64,000 nt of DNA from NCBI RefSeq assembly GCF_020618475.1, contig NZ_CP085336.1:992001-1056000 (forward strand). The letters run 5' to 3'. Below the pieces are notes generated by a model, which worked only from the letters and a program-made list of their open reading frames with translations, searched no databases and was not told the origin of the DNA. This document shows positions 27,662-37,783 of the stretch, piece by piece. The stretch comes from Haladaptatus halobius. GTDB taxonomy: Archaea > Halobacteriota > Halobacteria > Halobacteriales > Haladaptataceae. The stretch's first letter is position 1; every line of letters starts with the position of its first letter. The translations under genes were made by a program, and so were the position numbers.

Positions 27662-27829
27662 TGGTACGTTTCAGTCGATCCATTGAGATACAAGGTACAA
27701 ATAAACAAGTTACTACGGGTGCGCGAATGGCTAGCGAATCGACTCCTCGAGATGGGTGACGTCCGGCTCTCGTTTACGACGCCGAACGGACACGAGACGG
27801 TCGTCATGCTTTCATTGAAAAATATTTAG
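27662..27829 (+). pseudogene. Gene remnant of unknown family
   Basis: Between the hydrolase stop and 27829 one frame reads VDPLRYKVQINKLLRV, REWLANRLLEMGDVRLSFTT, PNGHETVVMLSLKNI and stop. The text is protein-like but lacks a start codon near its beginning (GTG 27719 is possible). The remaining 27830-28010 is AT-rich and should hold the promoter of the next gene. Confidence 0.35.
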
Positions 27830-28010
27830 TAGATCATCTGATGATACGTATATGTTAGCTCCGCTGTGATCGAACTGCCATCGTCTTGCTCGCATAATAT
27901 ATACTTGCTTTCTTATTGCGTGAATATTACAACGTATAATTCCGTACTCTTAGTTACAAATTCATAATTTGATACAAATACTTATTACGGATTGATTCTT
28001 AACTTAACCG

Positions 28011-28877
28011 ATGGAACGATATCATAAACAAGTTATGAACCGGATTTCGCGACGAAATGTAGTTGGAACCATTGGTATGGCACTTGGTGTCTCAGTGTTG
28101 AGCGGTACGGGGACAGCACGAGAGAAACAGAACATTACCCAAAGAGCACAAGATAAGTTCCATATAACGGCACATCGCGGGTTCAGAGACGTATTTCCGC
28201 AAAATACGATCGCCGCTGTCGAGGGTGCATCGCGCTTAGGAACAGACCGGATTGAAATCGATGTGGAAGCAACAAGTGATGGTGAAATTGTTGTTTTTCA
28301 CGATGCGGCACTTGATAATCTCACAGATGAGGAAGGCCTCGTTGAGGAAACCCCCTCTGAAATAGTATTGCAAGCAGAAGTTCTCGAGTCCGGAGAGACA
28401 ATCCCAACGCTCGCTGAAACACTTGATGCAACTAGATCGAGTGTTATGATGAATATTGAATTCAAAGATCCGGGTCCCCTTTCCTGGAAAGAATTTGCCG
28501 AACGAACACTACCCATTGCATCGCGATACCCGGGGGAGTACTATGTGTCTTCGTTTGACTCGGACGCGCTCAGAGCAGTTCAAGATGTAGATCCCAACGT
28601 CGATGTGGCGCCAATTTTCGGAAGTAATAAAGAAGAAAATTTGGAAATTGCTCGCGAACTCAATGCGAAAGCAGTCAATCCATCAACCGGAGTTCTTGAT
28701 CGTGATCTTGTAGAAACCGCTCACGAGGAAGGTCGAGAAGTGAATGTGTGGACGATCGATAGTTGGAGAGAGGCACAAAAACCACTTGAGCTGGGCGTAG
28801 ATGGATTGATCGCAGACTATCCGCATATGGCTACCTTCGCCACTAACAATACGCATCCCAACCCACCGAATCAGTAA
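28011..28877 (+). CDS. Secreted glycerophosphodiester phosphodiesterase
   Basis: 288 residues (or 280 from ATG 28035). A Tat signal with twin Arg (SRRNVVGTIGMALGVSVLSG) precedes the GDPD barrel. Catalytic landmarks: TAHRGFRDVFPQNTI (HRG, EN-type region), RIEIDVEATSDGEIVVFHDA (E-x-D and the second catalytic His), NIEFKDPG, and the late VNVWTIDS and GVDGLIADYP. It cleaves glycerophosphodiesters to glycerol-3-phosphate plus an alcohol, outside the membrane. The AT-rich upstream region (27960-28005) looks like its promoter. Confidence 0.9.
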   Translation: MERYHKQVMNRISRRNVVGTIGMALGVSVLSGTGTAREKQNITQRAQDKFHITAHRGFRDVFPQNTIAAVEGASRLGTDRIEIDVEATSDGEIVVFHDAALDNLTDEEGLVEETPSEIVLQAEVLESGETIPTLAETLDATRSSVMMNIEFKDPGPLSWKEFAERTLPIASRYPGEYYVSSFDSDALRAVQDVDPNVDVAPIFGSNKEENLEIARELNAKAVNPSTGVLDRDLVETAHEEGREVNVWTIDSWREAQKPLELGVDGLIADYPHMATFATNNTHPNPPNQ

Positions 28878-28918
28878 AAAATATCAGACTAGTTGAGCGA
28901 CAAGGGAAGAGGATTGTA

Positions 28919-29299
28919 TTAATCCGACAGTTCTTTACGCCCTATTCTCACGTACGGCCAGCACGGGAAGTCATCGAGGCCGTCACAGACACAGTCTTCT
29001 GGCTCGGCATCGTCTTCGTCCTCCGAAGGGAACGCGTCAAGCGTCCGGTCATCAGTCGTGTTTTCGACGGCGGCCATGTGTTTGCAGTAGGCGTTGCGGT
29101 GGAGGTGGTGCGGACACGTACAGGCCATCAGTTCGTCGGTCACGTCGTCGATGGACACAACGTACTGATGGTCTGCGGGATTCTCGTAACTTTTGTTGGT
29201 GACTTCAACTATTCAAGGGGCATCAACGTCGAAGGAGAAGTGTTCGGACTGTGCGCGTTTGTGTGCCGTCTCGTCAGTTTCAATGTCTACGGATGGTTT
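28919..29299 (-). pseudogene. SWIM zinc-finger protein, broken (copy 2)
   Basis: The frame reads ETDETAHKRAQSEHFSFDVD, AP, TGA at 29213-29215, then IVEVTNKSYENPADHQYVVS, IDDVTDELMACTCPHHLHRN, AYCKHMAAVE and the acidic Cys tail. The SWIM motif C-x-C-x-n-C-x-H is intact here. Only the stop separates the N-terminal strand (Gly in copy 1's equivalent region) from the finger. A GTG at 29158 could start a 79-residue finger-only protein, so residual function is possible. The N-terminus beyond 29299 is unrelated to copy 1. Confidence 0.65.
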
Positions 29300-29479
29300 T
29301 GTACTTAGGGTCTTCTGGACCTCATTCACAAAGACCGGTACCGGGTGTTGGCGCACCCGGCACATTTCACCATGTCCGAGGGCACCGTCTCCTCGCCAAG
29401 TGTTATTTATGTACACAAATATAATCTCTGTAATACTACTAGGGTACCAACCGTCTAGAGAGGATCGATGAGAGTCTGA

Positions 29480-29853
29480 CATTACTAAAAACCGATTAGG
29501 TGAGACAGGAGTATTTAGCTCGGCATTTTCTCGGATCCCCGGTCAAGTTTCCCCGAGAAGCCTGGAAGACAGGACAAAAAACATCGGGGTGAGACTTCGA
29601 CGGTGTGAGAACGCTACGATAATCGTCAAATTGGATAGACGTGACGTGGACACGCGGTTTGGTTGCGGCTGAACCGCGTTCCTCACGTTCCTGATACACT
29701 CTTACTCAGTCACAACTAAGGAAGACCCCCATTTTGTTTCAGTAGTAGTATAGTGGTATTTTACAGCTAGACCGTAGTTTCGTACGCAATGCCAGTCACA
29801 ACGAGTGTGACTCATCAAAGAGAGAAAGGGAATCACCGAACGAGAAGAGAAAA
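29480..29853. other. Intergenic, nothing identified
   Basis: Around 370 bases with only short frames of poor composition. No repeat, hairpin or remnant could be assigned. Confidence 0.4.
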
Positions 29854-30504
29854 CTACGAAAGAAGTTCGAGGATCGTTTGCTGAAGCTCGTCCGGAGAGT
29901 TAGCGACATAATCAGTATGGTCGGTCGCCTGCACAGTAGTTCCCTGACAAAATCGGATGACAGTACAGCCTGCTCGTGCGGCTGATCGGACACCGTTGAC
30001 AGAGTCTTCAATAACAAGGCAGGTGGAGGAAGAAATGGTGAGATCGGCGGCTGTATGCTCATAAATGAAGGGTTTTGGCTTGCCTGGTAGATCGATGTGT
30101 TCAGCGCTCACCATGACATCGACTGGTGCCAAATCAAATCGCTCAATGACTGTTTCAATCCAATCCGATGGTGCTGACGAGACAATTCCAACGTTGATCC
30201 CTCGATCACGAAGTGTCTCAAAGAAGTCCGGCATTCCAGGTGTAATCGACACTCGCTCGCCATATACTGTCTCAGCAGCTATTTCGAACTGACGCACATA
30301 GCGCTCAGCTCCTCCCGGAAGACCATGTGTGGCTGCAAGCTCCTTGAGACTCTCACGGAAATTGCGGCCAGTAACATCCTCCAGACTTGGATCACCGGTT
30401 TCTGCATGGGTAAATACTTGGTCACGCCAGAACTGCTGCCAAAACGGTTCCGAGTCAACAAGTACCCCATCCATATCAAAGAGGACGGCCTGAAATTGGG
30501 CCAT
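29854..30504 (-). CDS. HAD-superfamily phosphatase (beta-phosphoglucomutase/sugar-phosphatase subgroup)
   Basis: 216 residues with all HAD motifs: I, LFDMDGVLVDSE (nucleophile Asp and acid/base Asp); II, GIVSSAPSD; III, the Lys in GKPKPFIYE; IV, CLVIEDSVNGVRSA. The alpha-helical C1 cap between motifs I and II identifies the subfamily of beta-phosphoglucomutases and 2-deoxyglucose-6-phosphatases. It probably dephosphorylates or isomerises a sugar phosphate in the cytoplasm. It is not in an operon. Confidence 0.9.
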   Translation of the reverse strand: MAQFQAVLFDMDGVLVDSEPFWQQFWRDQVFTHAETGDPSLEDVTGRNFRESLKELAATHGLPGGAERYVRQFEIAAETVYGERVSITPGMPDFFETLRDRGINVGIVSSAPSDWIETVIERFDLAPVDVMVSAEHIDLPGKPKPFIYEHTAADLTISSSTCLVIEDSVNGVRSAARAGCTVIRFCQGTTVQATDHTDYVANSPDELQQTILELLS

Positions 30505-30630
30505 ATACTAAAACTTCGATGCTTACTATATGCCGATTGCGGCTGCATAAACAACCGACACGAAAACCGAGTGTATGATCAATCTTGTGCCGAGTAGAAC
30601 GACGGTACCATCTTATTATCGCCAAGAGAG

Positions 30631-30939
30631 TTACTGCGACGTGGTCTCCAGTGGTTCGAGATCAACTGTCCTGTCACTGGAGACCGTTACGTGGTAGCCA
30701 CAATACGAAAACGATACGTGGCCATCTGCTCGTGAAGTGCCATCAATCAAGGGGGTGAACAGGCTGTTGAGCGCATCGGGGTTGATGGACTGGTAGATGG
30801 GTTCCAAGTCGTCTGGTGATCGGTCTTCGTGCGCGGCAACTGCCTCAATAACCAGTGTGCTTAATTGGGTAGCATCCAGCGGTGGGTTGAGAGCTGTTTG
30901 AGATGCTGTTTCTCCCAGCGTTGGGTTGCGGTCTGGCAT
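30631..30939 (-). CDS. HalOD1 output-domain protein
   Basis: 102 residues from ATG 30939 (MPDRNPTLGETAS); an upstream start would add a non-conserved leader. The HalOD1 core is standard: STLVIEAVAAHEDRSPDDLE, PIYQSINPDALNSLF, VSFSYCGYHVTVSSDRTVDL. It is fourth of its kind in the window and again neighbours a DUF7344-like gene in the same direction. Confidence 0.78.
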   Translation of the reverse strand: MPDRNPTLGETASQTALNPPLDATQLSTLVIEAVAAHEDRSPDDLEPIYQSINPDALNSLFTPLIDGTSRADGHVSFSYCGYHVTVSSDRTVDLEPLETTSQ

Positions 30940-31148
30940 GACGAATCTTGGGCAGAGAAGCACCTTCACTTCTATTAGTTTCTCGTGTCGACACGGCCGA
31001 ATAGATGAGCTACATTTTCGCCAATTACTCTGCAATCATCACCTGAAAATGAATACATTAGAATCATAAAACATAGTCTCTTCCTCGTTATCAATTCGAA
31101 GTATCTCAGTACTAAGAGAATGCTCAAGGGACAGAATAGTATTGGTCG

Positions 31149-31517
31149 TTACACTGGAATTTTGGCTGATTTTGCACAGGCTACAAGCCGTTCGATTTCA
31201 CTTCCATCTCGATAGCGAACGGTCTCGCTTCGTTCGTTGTACTCAAGAATGCCATGGCTCTCCAGTTTGGGAAGATGACTGTGGCGGAGTTGTATTCTGA
31301 GTTGGTCAGTATCCCCGGCTGCACGTGCGTCGAACTGCGTGCGAAGATGCCTGACGAGTTCGTCAACGGTAGCAACCGCTTGTGGTTGCTCATGAAAGTG
31401 ATAGAGAATGTGGCGGCGGTACTCGTTGCTCAGCAGGTCGAAAATGGCATCGTGACTTAGTGTCGGTGTATTCGGATCGTCCACAGCTGGTGTATCTGGA
31501 CGCTCGCTGCTGGTCAT
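31149..31517 (-). CDS. DUF7344-like winged-helix protein
   Basis: 122 residues: a disordered N-terminus, then AIFDLLSNEYRRHILYHFHE, the winged-helix start, and LRIQLRHSHLPKLESHGILE, YNERSETVRYRDG, the recognition helix and wing. It lies 80 bases from and in the same direction as the Bat-type regulator, and upstream of a HalOD1 gene. This three-gene row (Bat-type, DUF7344, HalOD1) looks like a signalling unit. Confidence 0.75.
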   Translation of the reverse strand: MTSSERPDTPAVDDPNTPTLSHDAIFDLLSNEYRRHILYHFHEQPQAVATVDELVRHLRTQFDARAAGDTDQLRIQLRHSHLPKLESHGILEYNERSETVRYRDGSEIERLVACAKSAKIPV

Positions 31518-31596
31518 ATTGGGTTCCGCTTGTAGTCCAGCACCAACAAGTAGTTGGGCTCAGTATTGAGGTAGACATGACGGAGAGCGTTGATGG

Positions 31597-34116
31597 TTAG
31601 TGCCGACGTGACTTCCTGTCGGGAGAAAAGATAGAGGTGAGTAGTTTCTGCAGTGCAGACTGCATATGCTGGTGGAACGTCGGAGACGCGATATCGAGCG
31701 TATTTGCGAGCGTTTCACCGGTACTGTCGCGCGGATAGCCGAAGTACCCGCTATGGAAGCCCATCTTCAGAATTTCGAGCTGGCGGTCAGTGAGCGTCGT
31801 CTCGAGCTCGTTCAGAAAGCTGGTTCGAGAGTGGACTGGCCGCGTCCGCTGTCGCTTGGCATAGAGTGATGCATTTGGATAGATGGTTTGGACGGCTTCA
31901 ACGAACGATCGAATGTTGACGTCGGCCGGTACTTCGATCGTGAGCGTCCCCACCCCGTGAGATGCTATCCCACTTCGGATGTACGCTCCCCGTTCGATGA
32001 GCAACTGCGAAGCCGTTTCGGTGCCCTGAAACACGAACTCAAAGGAACTGTTGGACTCCGTCTCGGCGATCAATCGTGCCCGATCGACTCTCGGTGCTTC
32101 CCATGCTCGCTCAAGGAGTTGATCAGGGGTCACATCAGTGGCGGAGACGTAGAATAGTAACGTTCCGTCCGACGATGGAACAACGCCGTCAAGGGTGATT
32201 GTACACTCCAGTTCGTCAGAAACAGTGAAGAAGAAGGCGTCGCTCTCAGTGAGCGAAAATTCGAGTTCCAGAACCTGATCCGTATGGAGGAGCTTCCGAC
32301 TCTCGGCAGCGTTGATCGCGTGGCCAATCGTTTCACCTAACTCTGCAAAGATTGCCTGTTCGCGCTCTCCGACCAGTGCTGATTGTGACGCGTACACGAC
32401 CAGTACACCGTAGGTCGTGTCACCGTAGCTGAGTGGAATACAGGCGGCAGCCTGATACTTACGTGCCAATGCGTCTTCTCGCACGCCTTCGGGGAAAGTT
32501 TCACTCGTCGAGATATCTTCCACGACAGTGAGAGTACCGGTTTCGAGCGTTGATGCCGCCGCTCCTTGTTCCGTTGCGGGCGCTGCGGCATCGACTGCTT
32601 GAAGATATTGATCGTCAATCCCGGCTGCAGTTCGGAGGTTCAGCCCTTGTTCCACGGTTGAGAGATCGGCGATGAGCGCCCCGAGATAGCCGTCTGAGCC
32701 GGCGAACCGCTCACAGACTGTCCGTTCGATCTCCTCGCGTGACGGTGCAGCGATGAGCGTTTGGTTGATATCGCGGATGATCGCGTTGAGGCGGTTCAGG
32801 GTTTCTAGCTCATCCCGTTGACGAGCTACGGCGTGTTCACGCTCGGCACGTGTCAATGCGGCTTCCGTGTTCGCAGCGAGGACGCGCATGAGGTCGTAGT
32901 CGAGGCGATCGAAGTCGCGAACCGAGGTCGATGCCGTGATGAAGACGCCGTGGTCACCGAGTGAGGTGATAATTGCACTTCGAATCGGCGTCTCCTGCGT
33001 CTGGTGGTTCTCAATCTCTTGTAAGTCGGGAATCGCTCGTGATTCACCGGTCTCGAAGACGTCCCAGACAAGCGAATTCTCGGAGGTGATCGTCGGGGGA
33101 GAACCGTCGAATACGGTGTACGCTGCTTCAGACATGGCGACCGGTTCAAGTGCCGTTTCGTTTTCTGCGTGGAGGTGTAGGCCGGTGATCGACAACTCTA
33201 GTACCTCGGTTGCCGTTCGCATCGCTTCGGTGCAGATCTCCTGACGGGATGAGGTCGTGAGCATCCGTTGGGTTGTCGTATGTAACGTTTGGAGCGCGTC
33301 CTCACGTCGTTTTTGATCGCTGATATCGCGGAAGATGCCTTGAATCACGCGGCGATCCTGGAGCGTGGTGACATTGGCGTTGATGGCGACCGGAATGTGC
33401 TGCCCGTCAGCATCAACGATGCTCAAATCCTTGTTTTGTTCAAACAACCCGCCGCGTTGTCCGTGGCTCTGAAAGAGTTGTCCGTACCGTTCAGCATGCT
33501 CCGATGGATGCAGGTCGGTTTGATGCATCCCTTCGATCTCGGTCGTCGGTTTTCCGAGAAGTTCAGCGGCGGCCTGGTTCGCTTCTTGGATGATGCCTGT
33601 TTCGGCATCGGCGACGAAAATCGCATCCGGGGCTGCTTCGACGAGCGTCTGATACTTCTCAGTCGCTGCTTCCAATCGCTCACGCTGTCGCTTCTGCTCC
33701 GAGATATCTCGGAGTATCGCCGTAAAGAGGCGCTGGTCACGGTATGTATGTTCCCGAAGCGAGAAGGATAGCGGGACTTCGGTACCGTCCTTGCGACACC
33801 CAATGCGCTCAATTTCAGTGTGTTCAACTGCCGTCGCGGCGTCGTGCATATGCTGATGCAATTCGGCGAGATAATTGTCACAATACTGCTCTGGGAAAAG
33901 GTCGTCAACTGATCGACCGACGAGCTCATCGACTTCATAGCCGAAGATGTCGCCTGCTGCTTCGTTTGCAAAGCAAATCTTTGCCGTATCATCGAGGGTG
34001 AGAAATCCGTCAAGTGCGTCGTGAACGAGCTGTTTGAAAAACATGTCTTCGGAAGATGGCTCGGTGTACTCGTGAAAAAGGGGATGCGAGTCGTCTGAGC
34101 TAGATGATGTGGGCAT
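31597..34116 (-). CDS. Bat-type PAS/PAS/GAF/GAF/HTH-10 regulator
   Basis: 839 residues from ATG 34116 (MPTSSSSDDSHPL); upstream in-frame codons give a Cys-rich leader unlike the family. Domains in order: PAS at about 25-135 (LVHDALDGFLTLDDTAKICF, ILRDISEQKRQRE), PAS at about 145-265 (FRDISDQKRREDAL), two GAF domains (about 270-415 and 440-600), the bacterioopsin-activator region (about 605-750) and a C-terminal HTH-10 (LTDRQLEILKMGFHSGYFGY, RDSTGETLANTLDIASPTFH). Relatives sense oxygen, redox or light and activate transcription. No opsin gene is nearby. Confidence 0.9.
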   Translation of the reverse strand: MPTSSSSDDSHPLFHEYTEPSSEDMFFKQLVHDALDGFLTLDDTAKICFANEAAGDIFGYEVDELVGRSVDDLFPEQYCDNYLAELHQHMHDAATAVEHTEIERIGCRKDGTEVPLSFSLREHTYRDQRLFTAILRDISEQKRQRERLEAATEKYQTLVEAAPDAIFVADAETGIIQEANQAAAELLGKPTTEIEGMHQTDLHPSEHAERYGQLFQSHGQRGGLFEQNKDLSIVDADGQHIPVAINANVTTLQDRRVIQGIFRDISDQKRREDALQTLHTTTQRMLTTSSRQEICTEAMRTATEVLELSITGLHLHAENETALEPVAMSEAAYTVFDGSPPTITSENSLVWDVFETGESRAIPDLQEIENHQTQETPIRSAIITSLGDHGVFITASTSVRDFDRLDYDLMRVLAANTEAALTRAEREHAVARQRDELETLNRLNAIIRDINQTLIAAPSREEIERTVCERFAGSDGYLGALIADLSTVEQGLNLRTAAGIDDQYLQAVDAAAPATEQGAAASTLETGTLTVVEDISTSETFPEGVREDALARKYQAAACIPLSYGDTTYGVLVVYASQSALVGEREQAIFAELGETIGHAINAAESRKLLHTDQVLELEFSLTESDAFFFTVSDELECTITLDGVVPSSDGTLLFYVSATDVTPDQLLERAWEAPRVDRARLIAETESNSSFEFVFQGTETASQLLIERGAYIRSGIASHGVGTLTIEVPADVNIRSFVEAVQTIYPNASLYAKRQRTRPVHSRTSFLNELETTLTDRQLEILKMGFHSGYFGYPRDSTGETLANTLDIASPTFHQHMQSALQKLLTSIFSPDRKSRRH

Positions 34117-34241
34117 AAGTATTGTGGGTCTTGAAGCCACAGTACTGAATACGTTTTTCACAAACATCAGGCAGGATCCTCCGTGAATCGGACATGGCTG
34201 GGCAACGTCTATCGCAGAACCCCCTCTTCTGTACACCTTGA

Positions 34242-34595
34242 TTAATACGATACACTCTGACCTGGCGACCGCGCCAACCCCAAATCAGCTGCCCGCTCCA
34301 GTGCTGCCACACTCCGCGTCGATTGCGAATAGTCCTCCCGTTGCTTCGAAACACGATTCGTGATCACCAACTCATTCGGATCGACCGCCCCACGCTCAAG
34401 CCGATCAACCCACGACCGCAATTCTTCACAGACCGCTTCCGGATCACGATGCTCATCCACTGCTCGAATAAGCTCTTTCTGCGCTTCGTCGATATACGCA
34501 GGCGAACTTCGCTGCCAACACTCAGTCCCCCGATACTCGTACTCATCCTCACCAGCGACCTTTCCGAAGTACTTCCAACGTCGTGAATGATTCAC
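34242..34595 (-). pseudogene. Family B DNA polymerase, C-terminal fragment
   Basis: The frame reads KYFGKVAGEDEYEYRGTECW, QRSSPAYIDEAQKELI, then DPEAVCEELRSWVDRLERGA, VDPNELVITNRVSKQREDYS, AALERAADLGLARSPGQSV. This is the thumb/C-terminal portion of a haloarchaeal PolB-type polymerase. The catalytic palm (DTDS motif) is absent and the end is cut after SVSY, so it is an internal fragment. It probably comes from a plasmid- or virus-type polymerase gene. Confidence 0.65.
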
Positions 34596-34761
34596 CCGAA
34601 CCGAACTTACTCGGTTAGGCGTATTCGATCGCTACATCACCGAGATCATAGAAGGTTCCCCCGTGAAGCGTCCTTAGAAACAATCAGGGATCATTCAGAA
34701 GAGTGGAGTAGGGCAATAGACTTCAAGCAAACTCTTTGAATGAATAATAACACCAATCTAA

Positions 34762-35968
34762 TCACTCATTCGATAGAACGTCATCGAGCCAGTCGAACGT
34801 ACGCTGGTGGAAGAGTGTCCGAGCATGCATCTCACAGTGGTTGTCAGCCCCTTCAGCGGCAGTAAACTGTATCAGTTCTTTCGGACACTCGAGAGCGTCG
34901 TACAGTTGGTCAGCGAATGCAGCCAGAGGATCGTTTTCAGCCTGTGTGATGAGCGTGGGACACTGAATCTGGCCAGCACGATCTGTCAGAGAATACTCTG
35001 GCATAGCTTGGAGGTATTCCAGAATCGAACCCATGTACCCACAGACCGCGTTGCTTGAATGTCCAGGTTAGCTCTGGCGATGACTCGACTGCCTCAAACA
35101 ACGGCTGCAAAGCATCTGGATCAACATCGGGCAACTCGTCAGCCGCTTCTTGGGCCATCCCAAATTTGGTAGCTATCACTCGGATCGCCGTAATCATATC
35201 CCCCTAACCGGGGTCAGCAATGCATGCTGCCAGCCGGTGCTCGCCCGAGGCCGCCCGTGGGGCGAGATACCCTCCAAAGCTCCACCCAATAAGTGCAATC
35301 TGATCAGGATCAACTTCTGATCGGGAACGGGCACAGTCGACGACTGGTGTAACGACATGTTCCCAATCAGGACGCATGAAGAGATCTTGCTTAATGAGCG
35401 GTCGTCCTTGTCCTGGGCCGTCAAACGTCAAGCAATTGTATTATCGGCGAATAGCAGCGACGGCGTGAGCGAAATGCATTTCTTGGATCGTCGAATCGTA
35501 CCCATTCGTGGCGATTACTGTCGGACGAGGATATTCAGAGTCATCTACTCGGTAGAAATAGCCCGGCAATGTTGTGTCCTCGTATGGAATTTCTACTGGT
35601 TCGACCCGTGGGTCAAACAGCGCAGCAGCGTGTTCGAACGCATCGGTTTCTTTTTCGAACGTCTCAATGAGACGTTGGTCTGTGGGTGTCCCGTAGAGGA
35701 ACGGATACGCCGTGCGGTAGTAATTCGAGGCACGGAGATACGCTTCACGGGCGCTGACCGCATGGCCGCCTCTTTTGCTATCGTCAGCGATTGCAGAGAC
35801 TCGGTCTCCGGTTTTGACCCACTCCTCGTACCAACTCTCACGATCACCGTCCGTAATCCGTTCGGCGGTCGTGAGACATTCACCGAAGTCAGCACCTCCA
35901 TACACAGAGTACAATAGCGCTCGTTGGGTCCATTCTTCGAACATGGGATTGTTAAACTCGATTTCCAT
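34762..35968 (-). pseudogene. Alpha/beta hydrolase, broken by two stops and a frameshift
   Basis: From ATG 35968 (MEIEFNNPMFEEWTQRALLY) the gene reads through VEIPYEDTTLPGYFYRVDDS to AVAAIRR, TAA (35441), then YNCLTFDGPGQGRPLIKQDL, the nucleophile elbow IALIGWSFGGYLAPRAAS, IADPG, TAG (35204), then AIRVIATKFGMAQEAADELP. A shift near 35045 leads to ILEYLQAMPEYSLTDRAGQI and the C-terminal GADNHCEMHARTLFHQRTFD, which holds the catalytic His. It is otherwise full length. The family is the FrsA/2,6-dihydroxypseudooxynicotine-hydrolase-like group. Confidence 0.75.
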
Positions 35969-36172
35969 ACTCTTTCCCCAAGATTTCGCCGACTCAGGAC
36001 AAGAGGCCCCAAGCCATCCAAATAGGCTTGACCACCGCACCCCACTCAAGTCATCTACTAATGGTCACATAGGGACGTATACGTTGTGACATAAACACTG
36101 GTATAAATAGTGAAGAAATTGACCGTTAGTTAGCTACTCTGTGGTTTCTCCCTTCAGTTCTAGAGATTATAA

Positions 36173-36337
36173 CGGTTCCAAGGACGCTTCTACGGTGAGT
36201 TGCAAAACAATGGGATAACCGTTGGTCTCGACGATTGTTTGATTGCAGCGACTGCGATCGAAGTCGAAGAACCAGTAGTGACTCGCAATATCGATTACTT
36301 CGACCGCATTGACGGTGTCCTCATCAAGGAATATTAG
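36173..36337 (+). pseudogene. PIN-domain (VapC) C-terminal fragment
   Basis: RFQGRFYGELQNNGITVGLD, DCLIAATAIEVEEPVVTRNI, DYFDRIDGVLIKEY and stop. LD-x-LIAATA and VVTRN-x-x-F are the conserved C-terminal half of VapC ribonucleases with their acidic residues. A TAA stands directly before the fragment in the same frame, and no antitoxin gene is present. It is the third PIN remnant in the window. Confidence 0.65.
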
Positions 36338-37323
36338 CACTGTTTTGACCATTCGAGAAACTGCATGTTGGGCAATATGGTCTCGCGTGTGTTCTCGATC
36401 AGCAGAGACGGCTTCTGGAAGTACATCGCATCGAACACCGAAGCGGAGCGTACACAGCAGATGATTAACACATGGGGTGAATAGCGAGAGGGATGCGTCG
36501 AGCAACTCTCCCCTTGGCGAGTGAATTACAGAAAAAATTCCCACATACTGTGATTGGACAGAATAGCCATCACGGTAGCTTGCTTTGGGAAGCCGATCAT
36601 TTCCATCCTATCATATTGAGCACCTACTTTATGACTTGTGTTTCGTCCTATCTATATTAGCCGGTTTGCAAATACGAATGAGTTATTCTGTGCAATGAAT
36701 TCGGGCGTCTGAGCCGATTTCCGCCCTCTATTTTAATATAGTATGAGTAACAAGATACGGGCGATTAGCAATAACTGCGGTATTCGGTGGTAAGAGAACT
36801 CAACGCAGTGCATATATCTCGCAAATAATCCGAAAGCATTTGCATATAACAAATAACGGCTAGAGATCACCCTTCCGCTATTATATGCAAATCTAACGCC
36901 GTTATATCACCCTCTGTACCTCGAAAATCGTCCAAAGGAAAGGGGAGGTACAGAGTGTGAATAGAGCATATGTACTAGTCGGATTACCACGAAACCAAGA
37001 GGATGCTGAAATCATGGGAATGTCAGTACTACGAGACCGAAATGAGCCGAGAAAATAGACAGAATCGTAGCACCGTCAAAGGAGGGCTGTAGAGGTTCGC
37101 TGATAGCCACGAGTTTGACTGTCCGTATAAAACAACGATGAAGAGAAGTCTTGCTATCGGGATAAGGGATCCTATTCGGCAGAATTATTTAGTATGTCAT
37201 AAAACAAGGATTTTAACAACATCACTGCACTCTCATTTCCTAATGTTGCTCATTCATTCTTGATAACGACACCAATCTACCTCCACGACTGATCATGATA
37301 GCGGTGTGACGGTGAGGGGGTTT
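36338..37323. other. About 1 kb without a credible gene
   Basis: The minus frame over 36167-36544 lies opposite the PIN fragment and has no domain, so I regard it as a shadow. From 36640 the DNA is AT-rich, with paired inverted repeats at 36838-36905. Nothing else was assignable. Confidence 0.4.
36838..36905. repeat. Two interleaved inverted repeats
   Basis: Arm A ATTTGCATATAA (36838-36849) is repeated as its exact complement TTATATGCAAAT (36881-36892). Arm B ATAACGGC (36853-36860) is repeated as GCCGTTAT (36898-36905). The order A-B-A'-B' prevents one simple hairpin holding both and suggests alternative structures, a pseudoknot, or a two-part protein-binding site. Confidence 0.6.
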
Positions 37324-37518
37324 TTATCCCCACACCCAATCGGTGAACCACAGAGCGGCACCAATGAGCAGCAGAATCACACCGGTCACCGACGTAATGG
37401 GCTCGGGAAACACGAACAGGATGGTGCCCAATACGATGAGCAGCGTTGCCAACCCCTCTTCAGAGTAGCTCTGTGTGAACTTCTTGACCGTTTGTTTGGT
37501 GGAGTTTTCCTGAGCCAT
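37324..37518 (-). CDS. Small two-helix membrane protein
   Basis: 64 residues: a charged N-terminus (MAQENSTKQTVKKFTQSYSE), then two membrane helices (LATLLIVLGTILFVFP and VTGVILLLIGAALWFTDWVW). It has a clean start and stop and composition typical of haloarchaeal small membrane proteins. Function is unknown and there is no operon partner. Confidence 0.7.
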   Translation of the reverse strand: MAQENSTKQTVKKFTQSYSEEGLATLLIVLGTILFVFPEPITSVTGVILLLIGAALWFTDWVWG

Positions 37519-37783
37519 ACAAGTAAAGTATGGAGCGTCACTTTAATGAGAAGTGTGCTTTATTTGGCAACTCCTTTTTCTGATGTGGTTAGAAGGCTTC
37601 ACTCAGTAGCGATAGAACATTTATATTCCGTCTTGGTCACAGTGCGCTATATGACGCTCATAGTTTGAGACGTTAATGGCTACTCTGGCGTCATAATATT
37701 GTGAATAAATCGGTAATGTTCTTCGACAGCACAGCACGCCCCACAGTAGGCCACCTACCACTGCCAGTTAGCTCGACGCGCGC

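Noticed and set aside
36167..36544. 125-codon minus-strand frame
   Set aside because: It is antisense to the VapC fragment, which matches conserved PIN motifs. The minus product has no recognisable domain.
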